Below, piece by piece: positions 1 through 6,884 of a stretch of 15,919 nt of DNA. Source of the DNA: an uncultured Spongiibacteraceae bacterium (lineage in GTDB: Bacteria; Pseudomonadota; Gammaproteobacteria; Pseudomonadales; CAMLJR01); contig CAMLJR010000062.1 of the NCBI GenBank assembly GCA_946480345.1, positions 1-15,919 of the forward strand. Direction: 5' to 3'. The notes below the pieces were generated by a model that saw only the letters and a list, made by a program, of their open reading frames with translations, was not told where the DNA came from and did no database searches. The position numbers and the translations under genes are program-made. How positions within the stretch are numbered: the first letter of the stretch is position 1; every line of letters starts with the position of its first letter.

Positions 1-96
1 GTCCTGCCGGTTATCGGAATTTGAGCCGGATCATAACAAAGGGGCCTTGACCGAACATACCGCATATGAGGGAAAGATCGGCGGCCTAAGCTACTC

Positions 97-149
97 GGCT
101 TTGGCATCCTGCGTCGCCCTACCGACCGCATCCATGCAGTCGTGCGCTC
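97..149. repeat. Direct repeat copy 1, REP-like hairpin unit
   Basis: This unit matches 214-265 with four substitutions and one extra base. It contains a hairpin with 8-bp arms (123-130 and 135-142, one mismatch) around a 4-base loop. Both copies point the same way and are 117 bp apart, start to start. Confidence 0.65.
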
Positions 150-213
150 GGCGGGCATGGGCGCGAGCGGTGCTCGGAATGCTCACATACTGACGTGTAT
201 GCTCCGCTTCCCC

Positions 214-265
214 GGCTTTGGCTCCTGCGTCGCTCTACCGACTGCATCCGTGCAGTCGTGTGCTC
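214..265. repeat. Direct repeat copy 2, REP-like hairpin unit
   Basis: This is the second copy of the 97-149 unit. Its hairpin is perfect: arms cgactgca (239-246) and tgcagtcg (251-258) around tccg. The mismatch in copy 1 is absent here, so the fold rather than the exact bases may be what is kept. Confidence 0.65.
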
Positions 266-325
266 CGGCCGTGCGTAACCTGCCTTCGCTCGCTACGCTT
301 AGGCAGCCGATCTTGAGTAGTAGGG

Positions 326-1111
326 TTACGCTGGGATGTATTCACCACCATTCACATCGAGCACCGCACCAGCGATTGCCGAGGCGTAATCCGAAACTAA
401 GAACAGCGCGGCGCGGGCGCATTCGTCGTCGGTGACGATGCGGCGTAACGCGATGTTCTGTGCGACGCCGGCCACGGCCTGATCGAGCGTGATGCCTTGT
501 GCCTGCGCCATGCCTTCGAGCGCGCCCTGCACCGGCACGCCCCACATCCAGCCCATGCGGGTGGCATTGACGCGAATATTTTGCGGACCCAGTTCCAGCG
601 CGAGGTATTTCATCGCCGTCATTAAAGCGCCTTTCGCTGCGGCGTAACCGCCTTCACCGGGGAACGGTTTCATGGTTGCCATTGTGCCGATCATCACGAT
701 GGCGCCGCCTTGCTTCATGTGTTGCGCACAGCAGCGGCTCAGTTCGATCGAGCCGACCACGTTGGTGTTGAATATTTCTTTCCATAAATTCAAATCGCCG
801 TTGGCGATCGGTTCGAAATTGCCGTGCATGAATGCGCTGTTGATTAGGCAGTCGATGCGGCCAAATTCGGCAGCGGCTTTATCCGCGAGGTTTTTGCATT
901 GCGCGGCATCGCTGATATCGGTCGGCACCTTGAGAATTTTGGTAGTGAAACCCAGTTCGCGAATGCGTTGCTCGGCATCATCAAGTTTGGCGGCGGTGCG
1001 CGCGGCAATGACTAAACCCTTGGCACCTTCACGCGCGGCCTCGACCGCGAGTTTGACGCCAAGCCCTGGACCAATACCGGAAACGACGACGATTTTATCT
1101 TTCAGCAACAT
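326..1111 (-). CDS. Short-chain dehydrogenase/reductase (SDR), steroid-cluster type
   Basis: This is a 261-residue classical-length SDR, so an NAD(P)-dependent alcohol or ketone oxidoreductase in the cytoplasm. The Rossmann nucleotide-binding motif is SGIGPGLG (residues 11-18) and the active-site YxxxK is Y156-AAA-K160. Two positions are unusual: the common NNAG motif reads NSAF (91-94), and the catalytic serine position about 13 residues before the tyrosine appears to be threonine (T143). The ATG at 1111 lies 2 bp after the stop of the sulfotransferase-like gene, and its ribosome site (aggaga) lies in that gene's last codons, so the two are probably translationally coupled. From memory, M. 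tuberculosis Rv3530c is an SDR of about this length next to the sulfotransferase-like Rv3529c in the cholesterol locus, and this looks like the same pair. IpdF is the main alternative. Substrate unknown. Confidence 0.85.
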   Translation of the reverse strand: MLLKDKIVVVSGIGPGLGVKLAVEAAREGAKGLVIAARTAAKLDDAEQRIRELGFTTKILKVPTDISDAAQCKNLADKAAAEFGRIDCLINSAFMHGNFEPIANGDLNLWKEIFNTNVVGSIELSRCCAQHMKQGGAIVMIGTMATMKPFPGEGGYAAAKGALMTAMKYLALELGPQNIRVNATRMGWMWGVPVQGALEGMAQAQGITLDQAVAGVAQNIALRRIVTDDECARAALFLVSDYASAIAGAVLDVNGGEYIPA

Positions 1112-1113
1112 GA

Positions 1114-2283
1114 TTATTTTTCTCCTGTGATATAGCGCTGGCGATACTCGCGAAAATCCGCTTTCACACCTTCTTCGCTGTAACCGAACTGTTCGAGCGT
1201 GTAATTGTGCGGCGGGCGTTTTTCGCGCGGATTGCTATCCATATACGCTTGAATTTGTTGCCGCGCCTTGTCCGTCATCGGCATGCCAAAGTGCTCGTAA
1301 ATGCGCCCGATCAAGCCGACCGGATCTCGCACGGTTTCGCGAAAATCGACATCGAAGAATTTATTCGCCGGCAATTTTTCGCGCGCGGCCATGCAGCGAT
1401 ACAAATCGCGATGCATCACCGAACCGCCGATATAACCGGCGAGATCGGCATCGACTTTATCGGTGCCTGCATGCCAGAGGTTGTAGATCATGCTCGCGTA
1501 CGAGGGCAGCGTTTGCAGCGGATCGCGGTGCGTCTGAATGAATTGCGCATCGGGAAATTGCTCGACGATGATGTCGACATTGCCCAAATGAATCGGCGTT
1601 TTCAGCAGCCAGCGCTCGGCATTCAAACCGCGCTGCTTTTTCTGCCATTGCAGCAACTGCAACATTTTTTTCAGATAGGCATAAGCGGGGCGCATATCCT
1701 GCCGGCCGAGCCAATCGTGATAGCTCTTGATCGGCGCCATGGTTTCCGAAGTGGTGCTATAGAGCGTTTGATCGAGTAATAGAATGTCTTCGTCGGCGCC
1801 CATCGCGTCCCAGGGATGAATCGCGGCCAACTCGGGGCTCGCTTCCAGAATCGCAGCGACTTCGGCTTTCGCCATCGCAATGCGTTTTTCGCCGCGAATA
1901 TCATCGGCTTCCGGCACCGGAAAACGGTTTTCCCACCACGCCGCAGAATAGAAGCGCGAGTCGGCGGCGATCAGGCGTTGCAATAATGTGGTGCCGGTGC
2001 GGGTCAGGCCGAGGATGACGAGCGGGGCAACAATTTTTTCGTCGAGGATTTCCGGTTTGCGTTTAAACCAGTCATTCGCGCGCAAGCGACCGGTAAGAAT
2101 ATTTAATAAACGGTGATGCCAGGTTTGACGTCCCGCCGCATTTAAATCGGCTTCTTCGTTCAGTGCGGTGGTCAGGCGTTGCAGGGGTTCGTCGATCGGT
2201 AAATCGTCGAAGTCATGCAGGCCGGTTTGCTGGCGGGCAAGCGCTATCAGATGTTGTGGGTCGAGTAAGTTATCGCTGGTCAT
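1114..2283 (-). CDS. Sulfotransferase-family protein (Sulfotransfer_3 fold)
   Basis: This 389-residue protein has the signature of PAPS-dependent sulfotransferases. The 5'-phosphosulfate loop is LGLTRTGTTLLQ (91-102), a KTP motif follows at 228-230, and the 3'-phosphate-binding HRDP (252-255) comes after a predicted strand. By family it would move sulfate from PAPS to a hydroxyl group, but members of this large bacterial group near steroid genes have, to my knowledge, no proven substrate. A sulfated steroid or CoA-ester intermediate, or a non-sulfotransferase use of the fold, is inference. The ATG at 2283 has a ribosome site (aggaa) about 5 bp upstream. The gene lies 120 bp after the dioxygenase, with a hairpin between, and is coupled to the SDR that follows. 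It resembles M. tuberculosis Rv3529c in length and setting (recalled, not searched). Confidence 0.8.
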   Translation of the reverse strand: MTSDNLLDPQHLIALARQQTGLHDFDDLPIDEPLQRLTTALNEEADLNAAGRQTWHHRLLNILTGRLRANDWFKRKPEILDEKIVAPLVILGLTRTGTTLLQRLIAADSRFYSAAWWENRFPVPEADDIRGEKRIAMAKAEVAAILEASPELAAIHPWDAMGADEDILLLDQTLYSTTSETMAPIKSYHDWLGRQDMRPAYAYLKKMLQLLQWQKKQRGLNAERWLLKTPIHLGNVDIIVEQFPDAQFIQTHRDPLQTLPSYASMIYNLWHAGTDKVDADLAGYIGGSVMHRDLYRCMAAREKLPANKFFDVDFRETVRDPVGLIGRIYEHFGMPMTDKARQQIQAYMDSNPREKRPPHNYTLEQFGYSEEGVKADFREYRQRYITGEK

Positions 2284-2315
2284 GTGATTCCTGTGGCACT
2301 GAAACGTGGTTTTGT

Positions 2316-2338
2316 CGAATGGTTTTTCAGGTCATTCG
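2316..2338. promoter_or_regulatory. Inverted repeat upstream of the sulfotransferase gene
   Basis: The arms cgaatg (2316-2321) and cattcg (2333-2338) are separated by 11 bp. They extend to 8 bp each side (2314-2321 and 2333-2340) with one mismatch. The repeat lies between the post-dioxygenase hairpin and the sulfotransferase start, where an operator or leader structure for the last two genes would be placed. It is short enough to be chance. Confidence 0.25.
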
Positions 2339-2372
2339 TCCTAAATAAAACGAAAAAATTTTTGAAAGAGAA

Positions 2373-2396
2373 GCGTCGATGCATACGCATCGACGC
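2373..2396 (-). terminator. Hairpin after the dioxygenase gene, possible terminator or attenuator
   Basis: A perfect 10-bp stem (gcgtcgatgc at 2373-2382, gcatcgacgc at 2387-2396) encloses a 4-base loop and begins 7 bp past the dioxygenase stop. Read on the minus strand it is followed by a pyrimidine-rich stretch (ttctctttc) and then an A/T run, so it resembles an intrinsic terminator with an imperfect U-tract. It would end or reduce transcription before the sulfotransferase/SDR pair, or protect the upstream mRNA end. Confidence 0.55.
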
Positions 2397-2403
2397 GAAT
2401 GAT

Positions 2404-3309
2404 TTACTGCTGGGCGACGCTGAAGTCGTGGCCCCAGAAGCTATTGACGGTGCTTTGGAACGACGAGTATTTGCTCCAGTCATCGACCACCATGCCGTCG
2501 GCGCCGTACTCGATCATGAAGCCGCCCGGGGTAAGCATGTAGAACGACACCATGTGGTCGTTCGCATGTCGGCCGAGCGTGCCGGTGAGTTTGGTACCGC
2601 TCGCTTTCATCCGGTCGAGTGCGCGACCGACTTCATCGATCGCGCAGGTTTCGATCATCACATGCACGCAACCGCTCGGCACCGCCATTTCGAACAGCGC
2701 GAGGCTGTGATGACGGTTATTGCAGTGCAGGAAATACAGACGTTTTTCCGGTTCGTTCGGATCGGGCGTGAAGCGCACTTTCATCAGATCGCTCAAGCCG
2801 AAGCCGAGCACTTCGGTGAAAAATTTCACTGTCGCGTCAAATTCGGCGGCCGGCAATACCGTGTGGCCGACACCCATGTTGCCGGTGACGAAACCCTGCA
2901 CGCCGATCGGTGAAATGAAGCGGCCGAAATTCGAAATCGCGCCCCAGAATAATTCGTGCTGGTTGCCCGACGGGTCTTTGAACTTCACCAGATCCTGCAC
3001 CTGACGCAACGCGATTTCTTCCGCGGTGCCTTGGGTGACTTCCACGTTTGCAGCGCGCAATTGTGCGATGGTTTGTGCAAACGAATCGGGATTGCCGGCT
3101 TCCCAGCCAGATGCGCCGTAACGATCTTCAGCGCCTTTTTGCACCAGAAAGCGGTACGGGCGGTCATCCATTTTCAAGTACAGCGAATCGGGATTCGCCG
3201 CGCTCAGCGTATCGTTGACGGCAACGCCGAGCACTTGCGTACCGTAGTGTTCCCACTTCGCTAATTCGGTGGCTTGAACGGTGATGTAGCCGAGACTGTG
3301 GATCGCCAT
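2404..3309 (-). CDS. Extradiol ring-cleavage dioxygenase, HsaC/TesB type
   Basis: This 301-residue protein has two vicinal-oxygen-chelate domains, like BphC, TesB and HsaC (about 300 residues). Family members use Fe(II) and O2 for meta cleavage of a catechol. In steroid pathways the substrate is 3,4-dihydroxy-9,10-secoandrostatrienedione (3,4-DHSA), giving 4,9-DSHA. By position relative to BphC, the iron ligands are H149, H216 and E267. Further active-site residues are H200 or H201, H248 and Y257, so the full set appears intact. The ATG at 3309 has a GGAG site about 8 bp upstream. The gene lies 24 bp after fadD3 and is probably co-transcribed with it. The usual partners HsaA, HsaB and HsaD are not in the window. 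The ring A assignment comes from family and context; another steroid catechol is possible. Confidence 0.9.
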   Translation of the reverse strand: MAIHSLGYITVQATELAKWEHYGTQVLGVAVNDTLSAANPDSLYLKMDDRPYRFLVQKGAEDRYGASGWEAGNPDSFAQTIAQLRAANVEVTQGTAEEIALRQVQDLVKFKDPSGNQHELFWGAISNFGRFISPIGVQGFVTGNMGVGHTVLPAAEFDATVKFFTEVLGFGLSDLMKVRFTPDPNEPEKRLYFLHCNNRHHSLALFEMAVPSGCVHVMIETCAIDEVGRALDRMKASGTKLTGTLGRHANDHMVSFYMLTPGGFMIEYGADGMVVDDWSKYSSFQSTVNSFWGHDFSVAQQ

Positions 3310-3333
3310 GTATCTGCTCCGATAAATAAGTTG

Positions 3334-4902
3334 TTATTTAATGCGTGCGCGCAATTCGGTTTTCAACACTTTGCCCGAGGCGTTCAACGGCAGCGCATCG
3401 ACGAATTCAACGTGGCGCGGCACTTTGTAATTCGCCATGTTGTCGCGGCACCATTGAATCAACTCCTGTTCATCGATGGTGGCGCCGGATTTCTTCACCG
3501 CCCACACCATACACACTTCGCCCATGCGCTCATCCGGTGCGCCGACAACGGCGCTCATCGCCAGTTGCGGATGCGACGCGAGAATGTTTTCAATCTCGGC
3601 CGGATACACGTTGAAACCGCCGGTGATGAACATGTCTTTCAGTCGATCGGTGATGCGCAGATTGCCTTGCTCGTCGAGGATGCCGACGTCGCCGGTGTGC
3701 AGCCAGCCGTTTTTGATCGTGTCGGCGGTGGCTTGAGGATTTTCGAAATAACCCTGCATCACGTTGTAGCCGCGAATGACGATTTCACCGGCTTCGCCGC
3801 ACGCCACTTCATGGCCGTTGCTATCGACGCATTTGACTTCGGTGCCTTCGATCGCGCGCCCTGAGGTTTTTGCGATGGTTTCGACATCGTCGGTGGCAAG
3901 GCACATCGTCGCAGTGCCGCAGCTTTCAGTCAGACCGTAGGCGGAGACAACGGTTTCGATTTTAAGTACATCCCGCATTTGTCGGATCAGCTCGACCGGA
4001 ATCGCCGCAGCGCCGGTGCTGGCGCGCTTCAGCGAAGAAATATCGAATTGTTGCCAGTTCGGGAACGCGAGAATCGATTGAAATAAAGTCGGTGGGCCGG
4101 GCATCACGGTGATGCGTTCGTCCTGAATGCGCTGCAGGATTTTCGCGGTATCGAACACCTGATGCGGAAACACGGTACAGCCCGACATCAGTGAGGTCAC
4201 TAAGCCGGCTTTGTAGCCGAAGCTATGAAAGAACGGCCCGATGATCAGGTAGCGATCGCCGGCTTCGAGTCCCATCACGCTCGACCAGTAATGGTAGGTG
4301 CGCAGGTTTTGCGCGTGGCCGGCCATGACGCCTTTCGGTGCGCCGGTGGTGCCGGAGGTGAACAGAATATCGGCGGTATCGCCGCCGCTCACCGCTGCGA
4401 TATGTGCGTCAAGTTCTGCGGCGCTGACGGCATCGCCTGATTTGAGGAAATCCTGCCATGCGGTGTGGCGCTGCGATTGCGGTTTCAGCAAGACGATTTT
4501 TTGCAGTGCCGGCAAATCCTCGTCGTCGAGCATCGCCGGATAATCGCAATCGAGAAAGTTATCGATGCAAAACAGCAGTTTTGCCGCGCTCTTTTGCAGG
4601 ATGTATCCGGCTTCGCTGCGCTTGTAGCGCGTGTTCAACGTAACCAGGATCGCGCCGATGGTTTGTATGCCGTAGGCGGCGATTACCCATTCATAAATAT
4701 TGGGCGCCCATATTGCGACACGATCGCCTTTCTTTATGCCTTGCGCGATCAGCGCAGCGGCGACTCGGCGTGTCTGCGCACGCAGATCGCTGAAACTGAT
4801 TTGCGCATCGCCGTCGTGCAGATAAATCGCGGCGCCAAAACGGGTCGCAGCGGCGTCGATCAGAGCGGGAATAGTGTCATTGCGCAATGGAGATTGAGGC
4901 AT
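3334..4902 (-). CDS. Acyl-CoA synthetase FadD3-like (HIP-CoA ligase)
   Basis: This is an ANL-superfamily ATP-dependent acyl-CoA ligase of 522 residues (M. tuberculosis FadD3 is about 507). The phosphate loop is TSGTTGAPKG (182-191), the A5 motif YGLTE is at 322-326, TGD is at 403-405, the hinge region DRLKDMFITGGFNVYPAEIE is at 419-438, and the catalytic lysine is K511 in PLNASGK. FadD3 activates HIP, the propionate-bearing indanedione left after removal of rings A and B, and so opens ring C/D degradation. Substrate assignment rests on the ipd neighbours. I chose the ATG at 4902. An in-frame TTG at 4917 would add five residues, and neither start has a strong ribosome site. It is the first gene leftward from the divergent control region. 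Confidence 0.85.
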   Translation of the reverse strand: MPQSPLRNDTIPALIDAAATRFGAAIYLHDGDAQISFSDLRAQTRRVAAALIAQGIKKGDRVAIWAPNIYEWVIAAYGIQTIGAILVTLNTRYKRSEAGYILQKSAAKLLFCIDNFLDCDYPAMLDDEDLPALQKIVLLKPQSQRHTAWQDFLKSGDAVSAAELDAHIAAVSGGDTADILFTSGTTGAPKGVMAGHAQNLRTYHYWSSVMGLEAGDRYLIIGPFFHSFGYKAGLVTSLMSGCTVFPHQVFDTAKILQRIQDERITVMPGPPTLFQSILAFPNWQQFDISSLKRASTGAAAIPVELIRQMRDVLKIETVVSAYGLTESCGTATMCLATDDVETIAKTSGRAIEGTEVKCVDSNGHEVACGEAGEIVIRGYNVMQGYFENPQATADTIKNGWLHTGDVGILDEQGNLRITDRLKDMFITGGFNVYPAEIENILASHPQLAMSAVVGAPDERMGEVCMVWAVKKSGATIDEQELIQWCRDNMANYKVPRHVEFVDALPLNASGKVLKTELRARIK

Positions 4903-5193
4903 CGTCAGTCTTATCAAAAACGGGGTGGGAAAGGGGTCATTCTGGGTGCGGCCAAGCTAAAGGATCGCCCCGCTAAAGTCATAGTCCTCATGGACGATGA
5001 GTGTCCGGGAGGTGGCTCGCATAATCGCCGCAGCTTTTTGACCCTTGCCGCGCATGCTCGCGGCAAGCAGCCACACCAGTGGATTTGCGAGCTGTCGCTA
5101 ACCACGCCGGCGGAGCTTGGCAGATTTCTTCGCGGCCCCGCAACACCTGGTTTTTCCATTCGAATTCACACGTCCAAAAGATCGAGGATCGTC
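4903..5193. promoter_or_regulatory. Divergent control region between fadD3 and ipdA
   Basis: This gap of about 290 bp separates the two divergent operons and must hold both promoters. I see no convincing sigma-70 pair on either strand. Its main feature is the perfect inverted repeat at 5044-5067. An 8-bp inverted pair, gccaagct (4951-4958) and agcttggc (5114-5121), is also present but far apart. The long plus-strand reading frame crossing it upstream of ipdA is antisense to fadD3 and shows no protein family. In mycobacteria KstR2, a TetR-family repressor, controls these genes; no regulator gene is in the window. Confidence 0.6.
5044..5067. promoter_or_regulatory. Perfect 9-bp inverted repeat, candidate operator or leader hairpin
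   Basis: The arms are cttgccgcg (5044-5052) and cgcggcaag (5059-5067) around catgct. It lies 127 bp before ipdA and 142 bp before fadD3, so one regulator bound here could serve both promoters. The arm order (CTTG outside left, CAAG outside right) differs from the KstR2 consensus I recall (CAAG then CTTG), so it is not a plain KstR2 site. Confidence 0.4.
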
Positions 5194-6072
5194 ATGAGTA
5201 AAGTGCTTTCCGCAGCGGCTGCCGTTGCGCAGATCAAAGATGGCATGACCATCGGTATCGGTGGTTGGGGTCCGCGTCGCAAGCCGATGGCACTGATACG
5301 CGAGTTGCTGCGTTCCGACGTTAAAGACCTGACCGTGGTTGCTTATGGCGGCGCCGATGTCGGCATGCTGTGCGCAGCCGGCAAAGTGAAGAAGGTGATC
5401 TTCGCGTTCGTGTCACTCGATTTCATTCCGCTCGAACCGTACTTCCGCAAAGCGCGTCAAAGCGGTGCCATCGAAGTGATGGAAATCGACGAAGGCATGA
5501 TGCTGCTCGGCCTCAAAGCCGCCGGCATTAACGCGCCGTACATTCCGACGCCGATCGGCCTCGGCACCGATGTCGTCAAGGTCAACAAAGACATCAAAGT
5601 GATCGACTCGCCGTACGACGATAAAGAGTGGGTCGCAATGCCGGCGTTGAAACTCGATGTCGCATTGATTCATGTCGACCGCTCGGACGAGCGCGGCGTG
5701 TGCCAGGTTAAGGGCCCGGATTTGTACATGGACGACCTGATGGTGCGTGCAGCGGAAAAAACCTTCGCATCGTGCGACGAACTGGTCGATACCAGCTATT
5801 TCCATCAAAACGCCGAAGAGTCGCGCTACGTATTCTGGGAGCGCAGCGAGACAACTGGTGTCGTGCACATTCCTTGCGGCGCACACCCGACCTCATGCGC
5901 ACCGCTGTACGGTTTCGACACCGCGCATTTCAATGCGTATACCGCAACGGCTAAAGAAGAAGGCGGCTGGCAAGGCTACTTCGACAAATATGTCGCTGTG
6001 ACCGAAGAGCAATATCTCGCCGAAGTCGGTGGCGCCGATGCCATCAAAAAACTACCGCTGCCCGTATTTTGA
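5194..6072 (+). CDS. IpdA-like ring C hydrolase, alpha subunit (CoA-transferase family)
   Basis: This 292-residue protein has the same length as M. tuberculosis IpdA. It belongs to the class I CoA-transferase fold; the N-terminal MTIGIGGWG segment (18-26) matches the glycine-rich CoA-binding loop of alpha subunits. With IpdB it forms a hydrolase that opens ring C of COCHEA-CoA to give the linear MOODA-CoA, rather than a true CoA transferase. An acidic cluster (MEIDEG, 96-101) lies in the region where IpdA homologues carry active-site residues, but I cannot fix the exact catalytic position. The ATG at 5194 has a gagga ribosome site 5 bp upstream. The frame stays open upstream, but that part has no family match. 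It is the first gene of the rightward operon. Confidence 0.9.
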   Translation: MSKVLSAAAAVAQIKDGMTIGIGGWGPRRKPMALIRELLRSDVKDLTVVAYGGADVGMLCAAGKVKKVIFAFVSLDFIPLEPYFRKARQSGAIEVMEIDEGMMLLGLKAAGINAPYIPTPIGLGTDVVKVNKDIKVIDSPYDDKEWVAMPALKLDVALIHVDRSDERGVCQVKGPDLYMDDLMVRAAEKTFASCDELVDTSYFHQNAEESRYVFWERSETTGVVHIPCGAHPTSCAPLYGFDTAHFNAYTATAKEEGGWQGYFDKYVAVTEEQYLAEVGGADAIKKLPLPVF

Positions 6073-6103
6073 AAAAAAAGAGTTTTAAGGAAGGGGAACC
6101 AGA

Positions 6104-6880
6104 ATGAGCGAAACCAATTACACGCTGGCTGACCTGTTAGTCGTCGCCGCCGCCGAATGCTGGAACAACGCGGGCGAAGTGCTCGCCACCGGTATCGGCG
6201 TAATCCCGCGTCTCGGCGCCAGCTTGTCGATGTCGACCAAAAATCCGCTGTTGCTGATGACCGATTCCGAAGCGTTCGTCGTCTCCGAGCCGGTACCGCT
6301 CGGCAAGCGCAATGGCTACGAGCCGAAGCGCGAAACGTGGATGGGCTTCTCGCGTATTTTCGACAACGTGTGGAGCGGCAAGCGCCACGCCCTGGTCGGC
6401 CCGACGCAGATCGACCGTTATGGTCAGGCGAACATTTCCTGCCTCGGCGGTACCTACGACAAGCCGAAAACGATGATGCTCGGTGTGCGCGGCTTTCCCG
6501 GCAATTCGATCAGCCACGGCAACTCGTTCTTCGTGCCCGGGCATAGCAAGAACGTGTTTGTCGAGAAAGACGAATGCGACATGGTGGCGTCGATCGGCTA
6601 CAACCCGGCGCGTCTGCCGAAGGGTTACAAACTCGACGACATCAAGATAGGTCGCATCATCACCAACTTGTGCGTGATGGACTTCGGTGGCCCGAACCAT
6701 CAGATCCGCGTGATTTCGCTGCACCCCGGCGTGACGCTGGAGCAAGTTCGGGAGAACACCGGTTTCGAGCTGGCGGTCATCGACAATCTTGGCACCACGC
6801 CGGTGCCGACTGCCGAGCAGCTCGCGATTATCGCGAAGCTCGATCCGCACAATCTGCGCGCCAGCCAAGTGAAAGGCTGA
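6104..6880 (+). CDS. IpdB-like ring C hydrolase, beta subunit
   Basis: This 258-residue partner of IpdA (M. tuberculosis IpdB is about 250) has the class I CoA-transferase beta-subunit fold. Typical transferases carry a catalytic glutamate in an SENG-type motif. The equivalent here is DSEAF (54-58), which keeps the glutamate (E56) but loses the following Asn-Gly. That fits a group that has moved from CoA transfer to hydrolysis. A glycine-rich stretch runs through residues 115-140. The gene starts 31 bp after ipdA with a strong ribosome site (aaggaagggg, 6087-6096). It ends 4 bp before ipdC, so the three are almost certainly one transcript. Confidence 0.9.
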   Translation: MSETNYTLADLLVVAAAECWNNAGEVLATGIGVIPRLGASLSMSTKNPLLLMTDSEAFVVSEPVPLGKRNGYEPKRETWMGFSRIFDNVWSGKRHALVGPTQIDRYGQANISCLGGTYDKPKTMMLGVRGFPGNSISHGNSFFVPGHSKNVFVEKDECDMVASIGYNPARLPKGYKLDDIKIGRIITNLCVMDFGGPNHQIRVISLHPGVTLEQVRENTGFELAVIDNLGTTPVPTAEQLAIIAKLDPHNLRASQVKG

Positions 6881-6884
6881 ACGC

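Larger units (their letters stand above)
74..314. repeat. 241-bp repeat element with imperfect terminal inverted repeats
   Basis: The ends are a 17-bp inverted repeat with one mismatch: bases 74-90 read aagatcggcggcctaag, and the complement of 298-314 reads aagatcggctgcctaag. Inside are two direct repeats of 52-53 bp (97-149 and 214-265), about 90% identical, each able to form a hairpin. A further short inverted repeat lies at 186-201 (catac, 6-base loop, gtatg). No transposase reading frame fits inside, so it could be a non-autonomous MITE-like element or a complex REP/BIME-type intergenic repeat. It sits 11 bp beyond the stop codon of the minus-strand SDR. No clear target-site duplication is visible. 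The 1-73 stretch to its left holds no gene I can support, although one plus-strand frame is open across it. Confidence 0.6.

Noticed and set aside
1..73. End of an upstream gene on the plus strand
   Set aside because: Frame 1 stops at 22-24 and frame 3 soon after, and one frame stays open, but no frame shows a recognisable protein tail.
97..265. Possible CRISPR array
   Set aside because: There are only two repeat copies, they are imperfect and 52-53 bp long, and no cas genes are near.
142..435. 97-residue plus-strand frame at the left edge
   Set aside because: It runs through the repeat element and into the antisense of the SDR; composition is arginine- and histidine-rich without a domain.
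4465..5193. Plus-strand upstream extension of the ipdA reading frame, giving a 535-residue protein
   Set aside because: The extra part is antisense to fadD3 and the control region and shows no family. The ATG at 5194 has a ribosome site and yields the normal IpdA length.
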